A stretch of DNA of 11,579 bases from Ilumatobacteraceae bacterium (lineage in GTDB: Bacteria; Actinomycetota; Acidimicrobiia; Acidimicrobiales; Ilumatobacteraceae): positions 1 to 11,579 of the forward strand of contig JALOLG010000013.1 in NCBI GenBank assembly GCA_025456105.1, written 5' to 3'. The position numbers and the translations under genes were made by a program. Position 1 is the first letter of the stretch, and the number at the start of each line of letters is the position of its first letter. The notes under the pieces are model-generated. The model saw nothing but the letters and a program-made list of their open reading frames with translations. It had not been told where the DNA came from and did not search any database. Positions 1 through 6,258 of the stretch are shown piece by piece.

Positions 1-300
1 CCCAACGGCGACACGGTGCGGAAGTGCAACCTCGATCTCGCGCCCGACGCGCCGTGGCGCTGCCCGGAGCCGTGCCCGAAGTACGAGCGTCGGCTCGCCG
101 ACGTGGCGTGGACCCACGGCAGCCTCACGGTGCGGCCCACCCCGCCCGAGCCCGAGAGCGTGGCCGACGGCTCGGCGGCGGCGCTGCTCGACGAGGCCGA
201 GGACATCCTCAACGGTGCGGCCGATCGCGTGATGGCCGAGCTCGAGGCCGAGCAGCGCAGCTCGAAGGGCTGGAAGCGCATCTTCCGGCGTCGGAATTAG
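1..300 (+). CDS. Hypothetical cysteine-containing protein (5' end missing)
   Basis: The reading frame is open from base 1 and ends at TAG 298-300, giving 99 residues; the gene very likely begins upstream of the window. A GTG at 16 is in frame but has nothing to mark it as the start. The visible N-terminal part has three cysteines (window residues 9, 21 and 25), the last two in the context RCPEPCPKYERR, so a metal-binding or zinc-ribbon-like end is possible. The middle is acidic and Ala/Glu-rich, probably helical (LLDEAEDILNGAADRVMAEL), and the C-terminus is strongly basic (KGWKRIFRRRN). I do not recognise the family. It lies 26 nt upstream of sufD on the same strand, but sufD has its own promoter, so co-transcription is not required. 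That the frame is coding is supported by GC-rich third positions and a clean stop; function is unknown. Confidence 0.7.
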   Translation, partial: PNGDTVRKCNLDLAPDAPWRCPEPCPKYERRLADVAWTHGSLTVRPTPPEPESVADGSAAALLDEAEDILNGAADRVMAELEAEQRSSKGWKRIFRRRN

Positions 301-301
301 C

Positions 302-315
302 ACTATCACGGTAGT
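302..315. promoter_or_regulatory. Dyad ACTA-N6-TAGT overlapping the sufD promoter (candidate operator)
   Basis: The 14-mer ACTATCACGGTAGT has perfect 4-bp outer arms (ACTA/TAGT) and matches its own reverse complement at 10 of 14 positions. It sits in one of the few AT-richer patches of the window and touches the first base of the -10 hexamer of sufD, where a bound repressor would block RNA polymerase. suf operons in other bacteria are commonly controlled by Fe-S-sensing regulators (IscR/Rrf2 family or actinobacterial SufR) acting at promoter dyads. Assigning this dyad to one of them is inference; the regulator gene is not in the window. Confidence 0.45.
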
Positions 316-320
316 AGAAT
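315..320 (+). promoter_or_regulatory. -10 box TAGAAT of sufD, leaderless type
   Basis: TAGAAT fits the actinobacterial -10 pattern TANNNT. Six bases separate it from the sufD GTG at 327, so the expected transcription start falls on or next to the start codon and the mRNA would be leaderless. There is no purine-rich Shine-Dalgarno sequence before the GTG and no convincing -35 box. Confidence 0.6.
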
Positions 321-326
321 TCCCCC

Positions 327-1451
327 GTGCCCACGACCAGCCCGGAGCTGCTCGATCAGCTCGCCTCCGTGTCGCTGCCCACCGCCGATGAGGAGATCTG
401 GCGCTACAGCCGCATCGGTGAGCTCGACCTGACCCGCTACGTGCCGGGCTCGGTCGTCACCACGGTGGATGGGCCCGATGACCTGGTGGTCGCGGCACTC
501 GACACGGCTGGGCTCGACGAGCGGCTCACCGATGCGGCCGACGTCTTCGCCGAGCTGAACGACGCCTTCATGGCACCGCTCACCATCCGCGTGCCCCGAC
601 ACCGCGTGGTGGAGGCGCCGATCGTGGTCACCCACGTGGTGGCCGGCGGGCTCGATGCGAGCGGGGCCGCCGGCGTGGTGTTCCCCCGACTCGTCGTCGA
701 GGCGGGCGAGGCCAGCTCGGTGACCGTGGTCGAGCGGTTCGTGTCGGGCACCCCCGGGCCGGCCCTCGTGGTGCCGGTGCTGCAGGTGCAGGCCGCGCAG
801 GCCGCCCGGGTCGAGTACCTGGCCGCCGACGAGCTCGGCACCGACGTGTGGAAGATCGGGCACCAGCGGGCGCTCGGCGACCGCGACTCCACCACGCTGC
901 TCGCGTCGGTGGCGCTCGGCGCGGCCTACGGACGCGTCCGCACGGAGGCGCGCCTCGTGGGGCAGGGTGGCACCACCCGCCAGGTCGCGATCTACTTCGC
1001 GGCCGACGAGCAGATGCACGACTTCCGCACGATCCAGGACCACGACGCGCCGCACACCTCGAGCGACCTGCTGTTCAAGGGGGCCGTGCAGGACACGGCG
1101 CGCAGCGTGTACACCGGCCTGATCCGCATCCGCGAGCACGCCCGCGGCACGGCGGCGTTCCAGACCAACCGCACGCTCACGCTGTCGGAGGGGGCCTGGG
1201 CCGAGAGCGTGCCCAACCTCGACATCCGCACCAACGACGTGTCGTGCAGCCACGCCTCCACGGTCGGCCCGATCGACGACGACCAGCGCTTCTACCTCGA
1301 GAGCCGCGGCGTGCCGCCCGAGGTCGCGGAGCGGCTCGTGGTGCTCGGCTTCTTCGACGAGGTGATCGAGCAGCTGCCGGCCGGCGCGGTCGCGGCCGAG
1401 CTGCGCCGGGCGGTCGCCGACAAGCTGCACGTCGAGGCGGTGGCGCGATGA
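327..1451 (+). CDS. sufD: Fe-S cluster assembly scaffold protein SufD
   Basis: The 374-residue product is a SufB/SufD-family beta-helix protein of the cytosolic SUF machinery. SufD pairs with SufB and SufC to form the scaffold on which Fe-S clusters are built, and is linked to iron entry. The N-terminus LPTADEEIWRYSRI (residues 17-30) is the usual SufD opening. The C-terminal core has HTSSDLLFKGAVQD (243-256), an AFQTNRTL stretch (277-284) and CSHASTVGPIDDDQ (307-320). Cys307 and His309 in that segment match the conserved C-x-H of SufD. It is about 100 residues shorter than SufB and lacks the SufB N-terminal region, so SufD is preferred. The GTG start is chosen because it follows the -10 box by 6 nt and begins the conserved frame. 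The stop overlaps the next gene's ATG (ATGA), indicating translational coupling in an operon with the Rieske and sufC genes. No sufB adjoins it, which is unusual. Confidence 0.93.
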   Translation: MPTTSPELLDQLASVSLPTADEEIWRYSRIGELDLTRYVPGSVVTTVDGPDDLVVAALDTAGLDERLTDAADVFAELNDAFMAPLTIRVPRHRVVEAPIVVTHVVAGGLDASGAAGVVFPRLVVEAGEASSVTVVERFVSGTPGPALVVPVLQVQAAQAARVEYLAADELGTDVWKIGHQRALGDRDSTTLLASVALGAAYGRVRTEARLVGQGGTTRQVAIYFAADEQMHDFRTIQDHDAPHTSSDLLFKGAVQDTARSVYTGLIRIREHARGTAAFQTNRTLTLSEGAWAESVPNLDIRTNDVSCSHASTVGPIDDDQRFYLESRGVPPEVAERLVVLGFFDEVIEQLPAGAVAAELRRAVADKLHVEAVAR

Positions 1452-1780
1452 GCGGCACCGACGTGGGTGCGCTCGAGCAGTTCCCCGTGAACGGCGTGCG
1501 CAAGGTGACGGTGGGGTCGGTCGACATCGCCGTGGTCCGCATCGCCGACGACGTGTACGCGCTCGCCGACACCTGCAGCCACGCCCAGGTCTCGCTGTCG
1601 GAGGGCGAGGTGTGGTGCGACGAGCTCGAGCTCGAGTGCCCGAAGCACGGCAGCGCGTTCAGCCTCACCACGGGCGAGCCCAGCACGCTGCCCGCGACGC
1701 AGCCGGTCGCGGTCTACACGGCCCGGGTCGTCGACGGCCGGGTCGTCGTCGACGTCGAGCCCCAGGAGGTCACGTCATGA
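1448..1780 (+). CDS. Rieske-type [2Fe-2S] ferredoxin of the suf operon
   Basis: A 110-residue small Rieske protein, in the family annotated as NirD-like or non-heme iron oxygenase ferredoxin subunit. The cluster-binding signature is complete: CSH at residues 43-45 (Cys43, His45) and CPKH at 64-67 (Cys64, His67), followed by GSAFSLTTG. It has no signal peptide or membrane segment, so it is a soluble cytosolic electron carrier. The ATG overlaps the sufD stop (ATGA), and its own TGA overlaps the sufC ATG, so the three genes form one coupled operon. A Rieske ferredoxin between sufD and sufC is a recurrent actinobacterial arrangement. Electron supply to Fe-S assembly is the natural suggestion but is inferred from position. 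A ferredoxin for an unlinked oxygenase is possible but less likely given the overlaps. Confidence 0.9.
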   Translation: MSGTDVGALEQFPVNGVRKVTVGSVDIAVVRIADDVYALADTCSHAQVSLSEGEVWCDELELECPKHGSAFSLTTGEPSTLPATQPVAVYTARVVDGRVVVDVEPQEVTS

Positions 1781-2562
1781 GCACGCTCGAGATCATCGGC
1801 CTGCGCGCCGGCATCACCGGCAAGGAGATCGTGCGGGGCATCGACCTCTCGGTCTCCTCGGGCGAGGTCCACGCCATCATGGGTCCGAACGGCGCCGGCA
1901 AGAGCACGCTGTCGGGGGTCCTGATGGGCAAGCCCGGCTACGAGGTGCTCGCGGGCTCGGCCACGCTCGACGGCGTCGACCTGCTCGCCCTCCCGGCGTG
2001 GCAGCGTGCCCAGGCCGGCCTGCACCTCGTGATGCAGTACCCCACCGAGGTGCCGGGCGTGCGGGTGCACGACGTCCTGGCCGAGGCGCTCGCCGCGGGC
2101 GGCCGTGACACCGGGGGTCTCGACGACCGCATCCGGGCCGAGGCGGCCCGCATCGGCTTCGACGAGCGCTTCCTCGACCGGGCGCTGAACGTCGACCTGT
2201 CCGGCGGCGAGAAGAAGCGCAACGAGACACTGCAGCTGGCCGTGCTCGAACCGAAGATCGCGATCCTCGACGAGCTCGACTCCGGGCTCGACATCGACGC
2301 CCTGCGCGCGTGCGCCCGTCGGGTGGAGGATCTCAGCAACGAGCGTGCGATGGGCGTGCTCGTGATCACGCACTACAGCCGGCTCCTCGCCGAGCTGCGT
2401 CCCGACCACGTGCACATCCTGGTGAAGGGGCGAATCGTGGCGAGTGGCGGTCCCGAGCTCGCGGACGAGCTCGAGGAGGTCGGCTACGCCGCCTACACCG
2501 CCGGCGACGAGGTCGAGCCGCCGGCGGCCCGCTCCGCGCTCGACGACCTGTTCGCCCTCTGA
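1777..2562 (+). CDS. sufC: SUF system ATPase SufC (first copy)
   Basis: A 261-residue ABC-type ATPase that powers the SufB/SufD scaffold in the cytosol. Visible motifs are Walker A GPNGAGKST (residues 36-44), the Q-loop MQYP (Gln87), the signature LSGGEKKRNE (141-150), Walker B plus D-loop ILDELDSGLDID (163-174), and His199 of the H-loop in ITHY. SGGEKKRNE and DSGLDIDAL are diagnostic of SufC rather than of ABC transporters. The start is fixed by AGGAGGT at 1764-1770, six bases before the ATG, which overlaps the Rieske stop (ATGA). After the family core it has a tail of about 20 residues (AGDEVEPPAARSALDDLFAL) that the second SufC in this window lacks. The two SufC proteins are clearly homologous but well diverged, with Leu167 here and Thr at the equivalent Walker B position in the other copy. 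The most likely partner is the SufD encoded with it. Confidence 0.95.
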   Translation: MSTLEIIGLRAGITGKEIVRGIDLSVSSGEVHAIMGPNGAGKSTLSGVLMGKPGYEVLAGSATLDGVDLLALPAWQRAQAGLHLVMQYPTEVPGVRVHDVLAEALAAGGRDTGGLDDRIRAEAARIGFDERFLDRALNVDLSGGEKKRNETLQLAVLEPKIAILDELDSGLDIDALRACARRVEDLSNERAMGVLVITHYSRLLAELRPDHVHILVKGRIVASGGPELADELEEVGYAAYTAGDEVEPPAARSALDDLFAL

Positions 2563-2567
2563 CCGAC

Positions 2568-2592
2568 CCGCCGGGACGTCGGACCCTGGCGG
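2568..2592 (+). terminator. GC-rich hairpin after sufC (possible terminator)
   Basis: CCGCC (2568-2572) pairs with GGCGG (2588-2592), and GGG (2573-2575) with CCC (2584-2586). There is one bulged T (2587) and an 8-base loop. It starts 5 bases after the sufC stop. No T-tract follows, so it is not a classic intrinsic terminator, and chance hairpins are common at this GC content. Confidence 0.3.
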
Positions 2593-2609
2593 ACGGGCGC
2601 CTGCGACCG

Positions 2610-2615
2610 TACGTT
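2610..2615 (+). promoter_or_regulatory. -10 box TACGTT for the GerW-family gene
   Basis: TACGTT fits TANNNT and lies 27 bases before the ATG at 2643. Transcription would start near 2622, leaving a leader of about 20 nt that contains the Shine-Dalgarno AGGAGG at 2633-2638. This would give the gene its own leadered promoter, separate from the suf operon. No clear -35 is seen. Confidence 0.4.
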
Positions 2616-2642
2616 GACCTCGGAGCGACGAGAGGAGGCGCC

Positions 2643-3044
2643 ATGACCGTCGCACGGGACGAGACGGCCGATCGGACATCGCGAGGCGAGCGTCCGGGCG
2701 ATGCCGTCGTGGGCAGCATCCGGGGCATCTACGACGCGCTGACCGTCAAGCGGGTGTTCGGCGACGCGTACGAGTCGAACGGCGTGACGGTGATCCCGGT
2801 CGCCCGGATCGGGGGTGGCGCCGGCGGCGGCGGGGGCGAGGGGACGAGCGACGCCGAGGCGGGTGGCGGGTTCGGGACCGGGTTCGGACTGGGTGCCCGA
2901 CCGGTGGGCGTCTACTGCATCGACGGCGAGGGTCGCGTCGCGTGGAAGCCGGCGGTGGATGCCACCCGGGTGGTCCGGGGCGCACAGGTGCTGTCCGGCA
3001 TCGTCGCGGTGTGCATCACGCTGGTGCTGCTCGCGCGACGCTGA
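2643..3044 (+). CDS. GerW/YtfJ-family protein with C-terminal membrane anchor
   Basis: The 133-residue protein matches the GerW (YtfJ, Spore_YtfJ) family. After a charged N-terminus come DALTVKRVFGDAY (residues 31-43), NGVTVIPVARIGGGAGGGGG (46-65), a second Gly-rich block GGGFGTGFGLGARPVGVY (74-91), and the closing segment GEGRVAWKPAVDATRVV (95-111). This order of Gly-rich repeats and PVGVY is typical of the family. A hydrophobic helix (about 114-131) ending in ARR suggests a tail anchor with the soluble domain in the cytoplasm. The ATG is supported by AGGAGG four bases upstream. The family was named from Bacillus spore germination, but homologues are widespread in non-sporulating actinobacteria, where the role is unknown. 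Nothing here indicates sporulation. Confidence 0.85.
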   Translation: MTVARDETADRTSRGERPGDAVVGSIRGIYDALTVKRVFGDAYESNGVTVIPVARIGGGAGGGGGEGTSDAEAGGGFGTGFGLGARPVGVYCIDGEGRVAWKPAVDATRVVRGAQVLSGIVAVCITLVLLARR

Positions 3045-3048
3045 CGAG

Positions 3049-3061
3049 CCGGCGCCGCCGG
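3049..3061. terminator. Short GC hairpin between convergent genes
   Basis: CCGGC (3049-3053) and GCCGG (3057-3061) form a perfect 5-bp stem with a 3-base loop, in the 21-bp gap between the GerW-family gene and htpX. It could act on both strands but has no T-tract on either side. A short GC stem like this can easily arise by chance. Confidence 0.25.
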
Positions 3062-3065
3062 TCGA

Positions 3066-3935
3066 TCAGACGAACGCCATCTCGCGGAGGCGGCGGATCC
3101 GCTCCGAGGTGGGCGGGTGCGTGCTGAACAGCTTCGCCACGTCGGTGCCACGGCGTGGGTGGTGGGCCTCGGCGAGCGGGTCGTGGATGTACGCCTGGGC
3201 CTGGGCCGGCGGCACCGACATGGGCGTGCGGGCGGCCAGCACCTCGATGCGCTCGAGGGCGCTCGCGAGCGGCTCGCCGGTGCCGAGCAGCTCGGCGGCG
3301 CCGCGGTCGGCCTCGAACTCGCGCGACCGCGAGACGGCCATCTGGATGAGCCCGGCGGCCATCGGGGCGAGCAGGGCGATCGCCATGGTGGCGATCGGGT
3401 TCGGTCGCTCCTCGTCGTCGCCGCCGCCGAACATCGACGAGAACATGGCCATCTGGGCGATGAACGAGATCGCGGTGGCGATCGCCGCGGCGACCGAGCC
3501 GATGAGGATGTCACGGTGCTTCACGTGCATGAGCTCGTGGGCCATGACCCCCTCGACCTCGGCTCGGGGCAGGCTGCGCAGCAGCCCCTCGGTGGCGCAG
3601 ACGACGGCGTTGCGCGGGCCGCGCCCGGTGGCGAACGCGTTGGGCTGCGGTGAGGGCGAGATCGCCACCGTGGGCATCGGCATGCCGGCGCGGTCGGCGA
3701 GCGTGCGCACCATCGAGTAGAGCTCGGGCGCCTCGGCTTCGGTGACGACGCGGGCGTTGGCCGCCCTGAGGGCGAGCTTGTCGCTGAACCAGTACGAGCC
3801 GCCGACCGTGACGAGCGCGATGCCGAGGCCGATGACGAGGGCGGTGGTGCTGCCACCGCCGAGCAGGCCGGCGACGGCCACGATGAGGCCGCCGAGCCCG
3901 GCGAGGAGGACCGTGGTCTTGAGTGTGTTGTTCAT
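3066..3935 (-). CDS. htpX: Zinc metalloprotease HtpX (M48 family)
   Basis: A 289-residue integral membrane protease of the M48B family, which degrades misfolded or damaged membrane proteins at the inner face of the membrane. Two N-terminal membrane helices lie at about residues 6-25 and 30-50. The zinc site is HELMH (His133, Glu134, His137) with the third ligand Glu206 in SRSREFEAD. Two further hydrophobic segments (about 143-168 and 180-201) lie between the zinc motif and Glu206, as in the family. The conserved NAFATGRGPRNAVVCATEG stretch (99-117) is also present. The usual length is about 290, so the gene is complete. The ATG at 3935 has a weak AGGA four bases upstream and begins the first membrane helix; the open frame continues upstream but without family sequence. 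It is divergent from the FkbM gene, sharing a 30-bp region with an inverted repeat. Confidence 0.95.
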   Translation of the reverse strand: MNNTLKTTVLLAGLGGLIVAVAGLLGGGSTTALVIGLGIALVTVGGSYWFSDKLALRAANARVVTEAEAPELYSMVRTLADRAGMPMPTVAISPSPQPNAFATGRGPRNAVVCATEGLLRSLPRAEVEGVMAHELMHVKHRDILIGSVAAAIATAISFIAQMAMFSSMFGGGDDEERPNPIATMAIALLAPMAAGLIQMAVSRSREFEADRGAAELLGTGEPLASALERIEVLAARTPMSVPPAQAQAYIHDPLAEAHHPRRGTDVAKLFSTHPPTSERIRRLREMAFV

Positions 3936-3952
3936 GACGTCCTGGGGGAGGA

Positions 3953-3958
3953 AATACT
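3953..3958 (+). promoter_or_regulatory. Possible -10 box AATACT for the FkbM-family gene
   Basis: AATACT keeps the key A (second) and T (sixth) positions of a -10 hexamer, and seven bases separate it from the GTG at 3966, which again would give a leaderless mRNA. GGGAGG at 3945-3950 lies 15 bases from the GTG, too far for normal Shine-Dalgarno use. The match is weaker than at the other leaderless genes. Confidence 0.35.
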
Positions 3959-3975
3959 TGTCGTCGTGGACAAGT
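3956..3975. promoter_or_regulatory. Perfect inverted repeat ACTTGTC-N6-GACAAGT (candidate operator)
   Basis: Two perfect 7-bp arms (3956-3962 and 3969-3975) are separated by GTCGTG. The repeat lies in the 30-bp divergent gap between htpX and the FkbM gene and runs over the FkbM start codon. It overlaps the putative -10 boxes of both genes. The arm length and centre spacing suit a dimeric helix-turn-helix repressor. The regulator is not encoded in the window. Confidence 0.5.
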
Positions 3976-4979
3976 TTATCCGTCGTCGCCGCTCGCCGGT
4001 CGCGCCTCCGTCGCCGGCCGACACCCGGTTCGACGACCTGATCGGGCTGCTCTTCCCCGGCGGCCTCGACGAGCCGACCACCGATCGGTTGCGCGCCGTC
4101 GCTGGGCCGCCGCCGTTCGATGCGGCGACGGTCCGGCGCCTGCTCGGCGCGGTCGACCAGCAGGTGGCGCCGACCCGGTTCGCCGTGCGGTTCGGACCCG
4201 ACGACCTCGACGAGGTCGATGTGGAGGGTCTCGTGCTCCTCGTCGATCGTGCCGACGCGTCGGTGTCGGTGCAGATCGTGGCCGACGGCGCGTACGAGCC
4301 GCATGTCGCTGCCGCGCTCGACCGTCTGGTGCCCGAGGGTGGGACGGTGGTCGACGTCGGGGCGAACGTCGGGTACCACACGCTGCGTGCAGCCGTGCGG
4401 GTGGGTTCGGCGGGACGGGTGCTGGCGGTGGAGGCGAACCCGGAGAACGCGCGCCTGCTCGCGGCGACGATCGCTCGGAACCGGCTCGCGAACGTCGACC
4501 TGCTGCCGCTCGCGCTCGCCGACCGGCGGGGGCACCTCCACTTCGGGAGCCACGTCGGGTCGAACGGCGGGGTGCTGCCCGACGACCCGACGGCGCTGGT
4601 GAGCGGGCGTGGCACCGTGGTGCCCTGCATCCGGCTCGACGAGCTCGGGCTCGAGCGGTGCGACGTGATGAAGATCGACGTCGAGGGCGCCGAGGCGCTC
4701 GTCGTCGCCGGCGCCACCACCACGATCGAGCGCTGCCGCCCCGCGATCGTGATGGAGCTCTCGTGCGAGATGACCCGACGGGTGTCGGGCGTCGAGCCGC
4801 TCGAGCATCTGGAGCGCCTGGAGCGGCTCGGCTACGTGGTGCACCTGATCGACCGAGCCACGGGTGGGCTCGTGCCCGTGGGATCGGCGGCCGCCCTGCT
4901 CGCCGACTGGGGCCACCCGCTGCGCATCGAGGACCTCGCCCTGCTCCCGGGCGGGTCGGGCGGCGTGCCGCCTCGGTAG
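3966..4979 (+). CDS. FkbM-family SAM-dependent methyltransferase
   Basis: A 337-residue class I methyltransferase of the FkbM family, which usually transfers a methyl group from S-adenosylmethionine to a hydroxyl of a sugar, polyketide or other small metabolite. Motif I VVDVGANVGYHT (residues 128-139) binds SAM, and the acidic residue ending strand 2 is Glu156 in VLAVEANPEN. The family hallmark KIDVEGAE is at 236-243, preceded by a CIRLDEL segment (221-227). The first 115 residues form a variable N-terminal part with a basic start (DKFIRRRR). GTG at 3966 is the first start in this frame after the putative promoter and gives a plausible N-terminus, though a start further inside cannot be excluded. 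No biosynthetic or glycosyltransferase gene lies nearby, so the substrate cannot be inferred. Its stop is embedded in the promoter of the next gene. Confidence 0.88.
   Translation: MDKFIRRRRSPVAPPSPADTRFDDLIGLLFPGGLDEPTTDRLRAVAGPPPFDAATVRRLLGAVDQQVAPTRFAVRFGPDDLDEVDVEGLVLLVDRADASVSVQIVADGAYEPHVAAALDRLVPEGGTVVDVGANVGYHTLRAAVRVGSAGRVLAVEANPENARLLAATIARNRLANVDLLPLALADRRGHLHFGSHVGSNGGVLPDDPTALVSGRGTVVPCIRLDELGLERCDVMKIDVEGAEALVVAGATTTIERCRPAIVMELSCEMTRRVSGVEPLEHLERLERLGYVVHLIDRATGGLVPVGSAAALLADWGHPLRIEDLALLPGGSGGVPPR
3973..3978 (-). promoter_or_regulatory. Possible -10 box TAAACT for htpX
   Basis: Read on the minus strand, TAAACT fits TANNNT. Transcription would start near 3966, giving a leader of about 30 nt with a weak AGGA ahead of the htpX ATG. 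The box overlaps the right arm of the inverted repeat, so occupancy of that repeat would hide it. Confidence 0.35.
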
Positions 4980-4982
4980 GGT
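4977..4982 (+). promoter_or_regulatory. -10 box TAGGGT of the MFS gene, leaderless type
   Basis: TAGGGT fits TANNNT and begins with the TAG stop codon of the FkbM gene. Seven bases separate it from the GTG at 4990, and there is no Shine-Dalgarno sequence. Transcription would start at the start codon. This would allow the transporter to be expressed apart from the methyltransferase. Confidence 0.45.
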
Positions 4983-4989
4983 CCGGCTC

Positions 4990-6258
4990 GTGACCGCGCC
5001 CGCCGGCGAGCACGTCGCCGTCCACGGCTCCGAGCGCTTCCCCGGCTGGCGGGTCGTCACCGGGTGCTTCGTGGTGCTCACGGTGTCGTCGGGCCTCGGG
5101 TTCTACGGCCTCGCGGTCTACCTCAACGCGTTCTCGCGCGAGCGCGGCTGGGAGGTGGCCTCGGTCTCGCTCGCGACCACCCTGTTCTTCCTGGTCGGCG
5201 GGGTCGCCGGGCTCCAGATCGCGCGGCTCATCGCCGTCCACGACGTGCGGTACGTCATCGTCGGTGGTGGGCTGATCGCCGGCGGCGCGCTCGCGCTGCT
5301 GGGCCAGGTGCAGGAGCGCTGGCAGCTGTTCGCCGTGTACGCGGTCTTCGCCGTGGGGTGGGCGGCATCGGGGTTGGTGCCGGCGACGACCGTGATCACG
5401 CGCTGGTTCCACGTCAAGCGGTCGGTCGCGCTCTCGATCACCTCGACCGGCCTGTCGGTGGGCGGCATCCTCATCACGCCGGTGGCCAAGTGGCTGCTCG
5501 ACGCGCAGGGGCTCGAGGCGGGCACGCCGTGGCTCGGGCTGCTCTTCGTGGTGGGTGTGGTGCCCGTGGCGCTGTGGCTCGTGCGTCCCGATCCGGCGGC
5601 GCTGGGCTGGATGCCCGACGGCGAGCGCGCTGTCGTCGGTGCGCCACCGCGGGCACCGTCGGGCATGGCGTACCACGACGCGGTGCGCACCCGCTTCTAC
5701 GTGGCGGTGACGGTGGGGTTCCTGCTGGCGCTCGGCTCGCAGGTCGGCGGCATCCAGCAGCTGGTGCGCCTGGTGGAGGAGCGCACCGACCAGGGCACCG
5801 CTGCGCTCGCAACCGTGTTCTTGGCCGGCACGTCGGTCGTCGCCCGCCTGATCGGCGGTCGGGCGGTCACCAAGCTGCCGATGGTGGGCTTCACGGTGGT
5901 GCTGGCGCTCGTCCAGACCGCGGCGCTGGCGTCGATCGCGTTCGCGTCGAGCACCGTCGTCCTGTTCGTGTCGATCGTGCTGTTCGGTGCCACGATCGGG
6001 AACATCCTCATGCTCCAGCCGCTGCTCATCGCCCAGCACTTCGGCGTTCGCGACTACCCGCGCATCTTCAGCCGGTCCCAGTTCGTCACCATGTTCGGGA
6101 CGGCCGGCGGCCCGCTCCTGCTCGGCTGGCTGCACGACAACGCCGGTGGCTACCGCACCTCGTACCTCGTGGCGGCGGGCTGCTCGGCCGTGGGCGCAGC
6201 GGTGATCGCGTGGGGAGGACCGGCGACCGAGCCGACGACTGCGACGGAGGACCCGTGA
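4990..6258 (+). CDS. Major facilitator superfamily (MFS) transporter
   Basis: A 422-residue polytopic membrane protein with the MFS two-bundle layout: an N-terminal set of hydrophobic helices from about residue 21 to 210, a hydrophilic central loop (about 211-240, RPDPAALGWMPDGERAV), and a second set to about 415. The segment TRWFHVKRSVALSITSTGLS (137-156) and the central LGWMPDG resemble the monocarboxylate or oxalate/formate-antiporter-like branch of MFS. A small organic acid is therefore a reasonable but unproven substrate. GTG at 4990 is chosen because it sits 7 nt after a -10 box and 10 nt after the previous stop. An upstream in-frame ATG at 4864 would lie inside the FkbM gene and add non-family sequence. 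Its stop overlaps the YbaK gene start (GTGA), so the two are probably co-translated. Confidence 0.88.
   Translation: MTAPAGEHVAVHGSERFPGWRVVTGCFVVLTVSSGLGFYGLAVYLNAFSRERGWEVASVSLATTLFFLVGGVAGLQIARLIAVHDVRYVIVGGGLIAGGALALLGQVQERWQLFAVYAVFAVGWAASGLVPATTVITRWFHVKRSVALSITSTGLSVGGILITPVAKWLLDAQGLEAGTPWLGLLFVVGVVPVALWLVRPDPAALGWMPDGERAVVGAPPRAPSGMAYHDAVRTRFYVAVTVGFLLALGSQVGGIQQLVRLVEERTDQGTAALATVFLAGTSVVARLIGGRAVTKLPMVGFTVVLALVQTAALASIAFASSTVVLFVSIVLFGATIGNILMLQPLLIAQHFGVRDYPRIFSRSQFVTMFGTAGGPLLLGWLHDNAGGYRTSYLVAAGCSAVGAAVIAWGGPATEPTTATEDP

Noticed and set aside
306..1430. A 374-codon minus-strand frame opposite sufD
   Set aside because: It is the antisense shadow of sufD, rich in Arg, His, Gly and Val, with no motif and no start signal.
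327..1451. Calling the first SUF scaffold gene sufB
   Set aside because: It is about 100 residues too short, has the SufD-type LPTADEEIWRYS opening, and lacks the SufB N-terminal domain.
3950..3985. An ECF-sigma (SigR/SigE-like GGAAT-N18-GTT) promoter for htpX
   Set aside because: On the minus strand GGATA and GTATT occur 19 bases apart, but both hexamers deviate from the known consensus and the region is better described by the inverted repeat and TAAACT.
4864..4989. An earlier ATG start for the MFS gene at 4864
   Set aside because: It would overlap the FkbM coding region by over 110 bp and add a sequence unlike MFS N-termini. GTG 4990 fits the promoter spacing and the gap.
3066..5081. htpX as a 671-residue protein starting at 5081
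   Set aside because: The upstream part is antisense to the FkbM gene and has no M48 similarity. The normal-length protease starts at ATG 3935.
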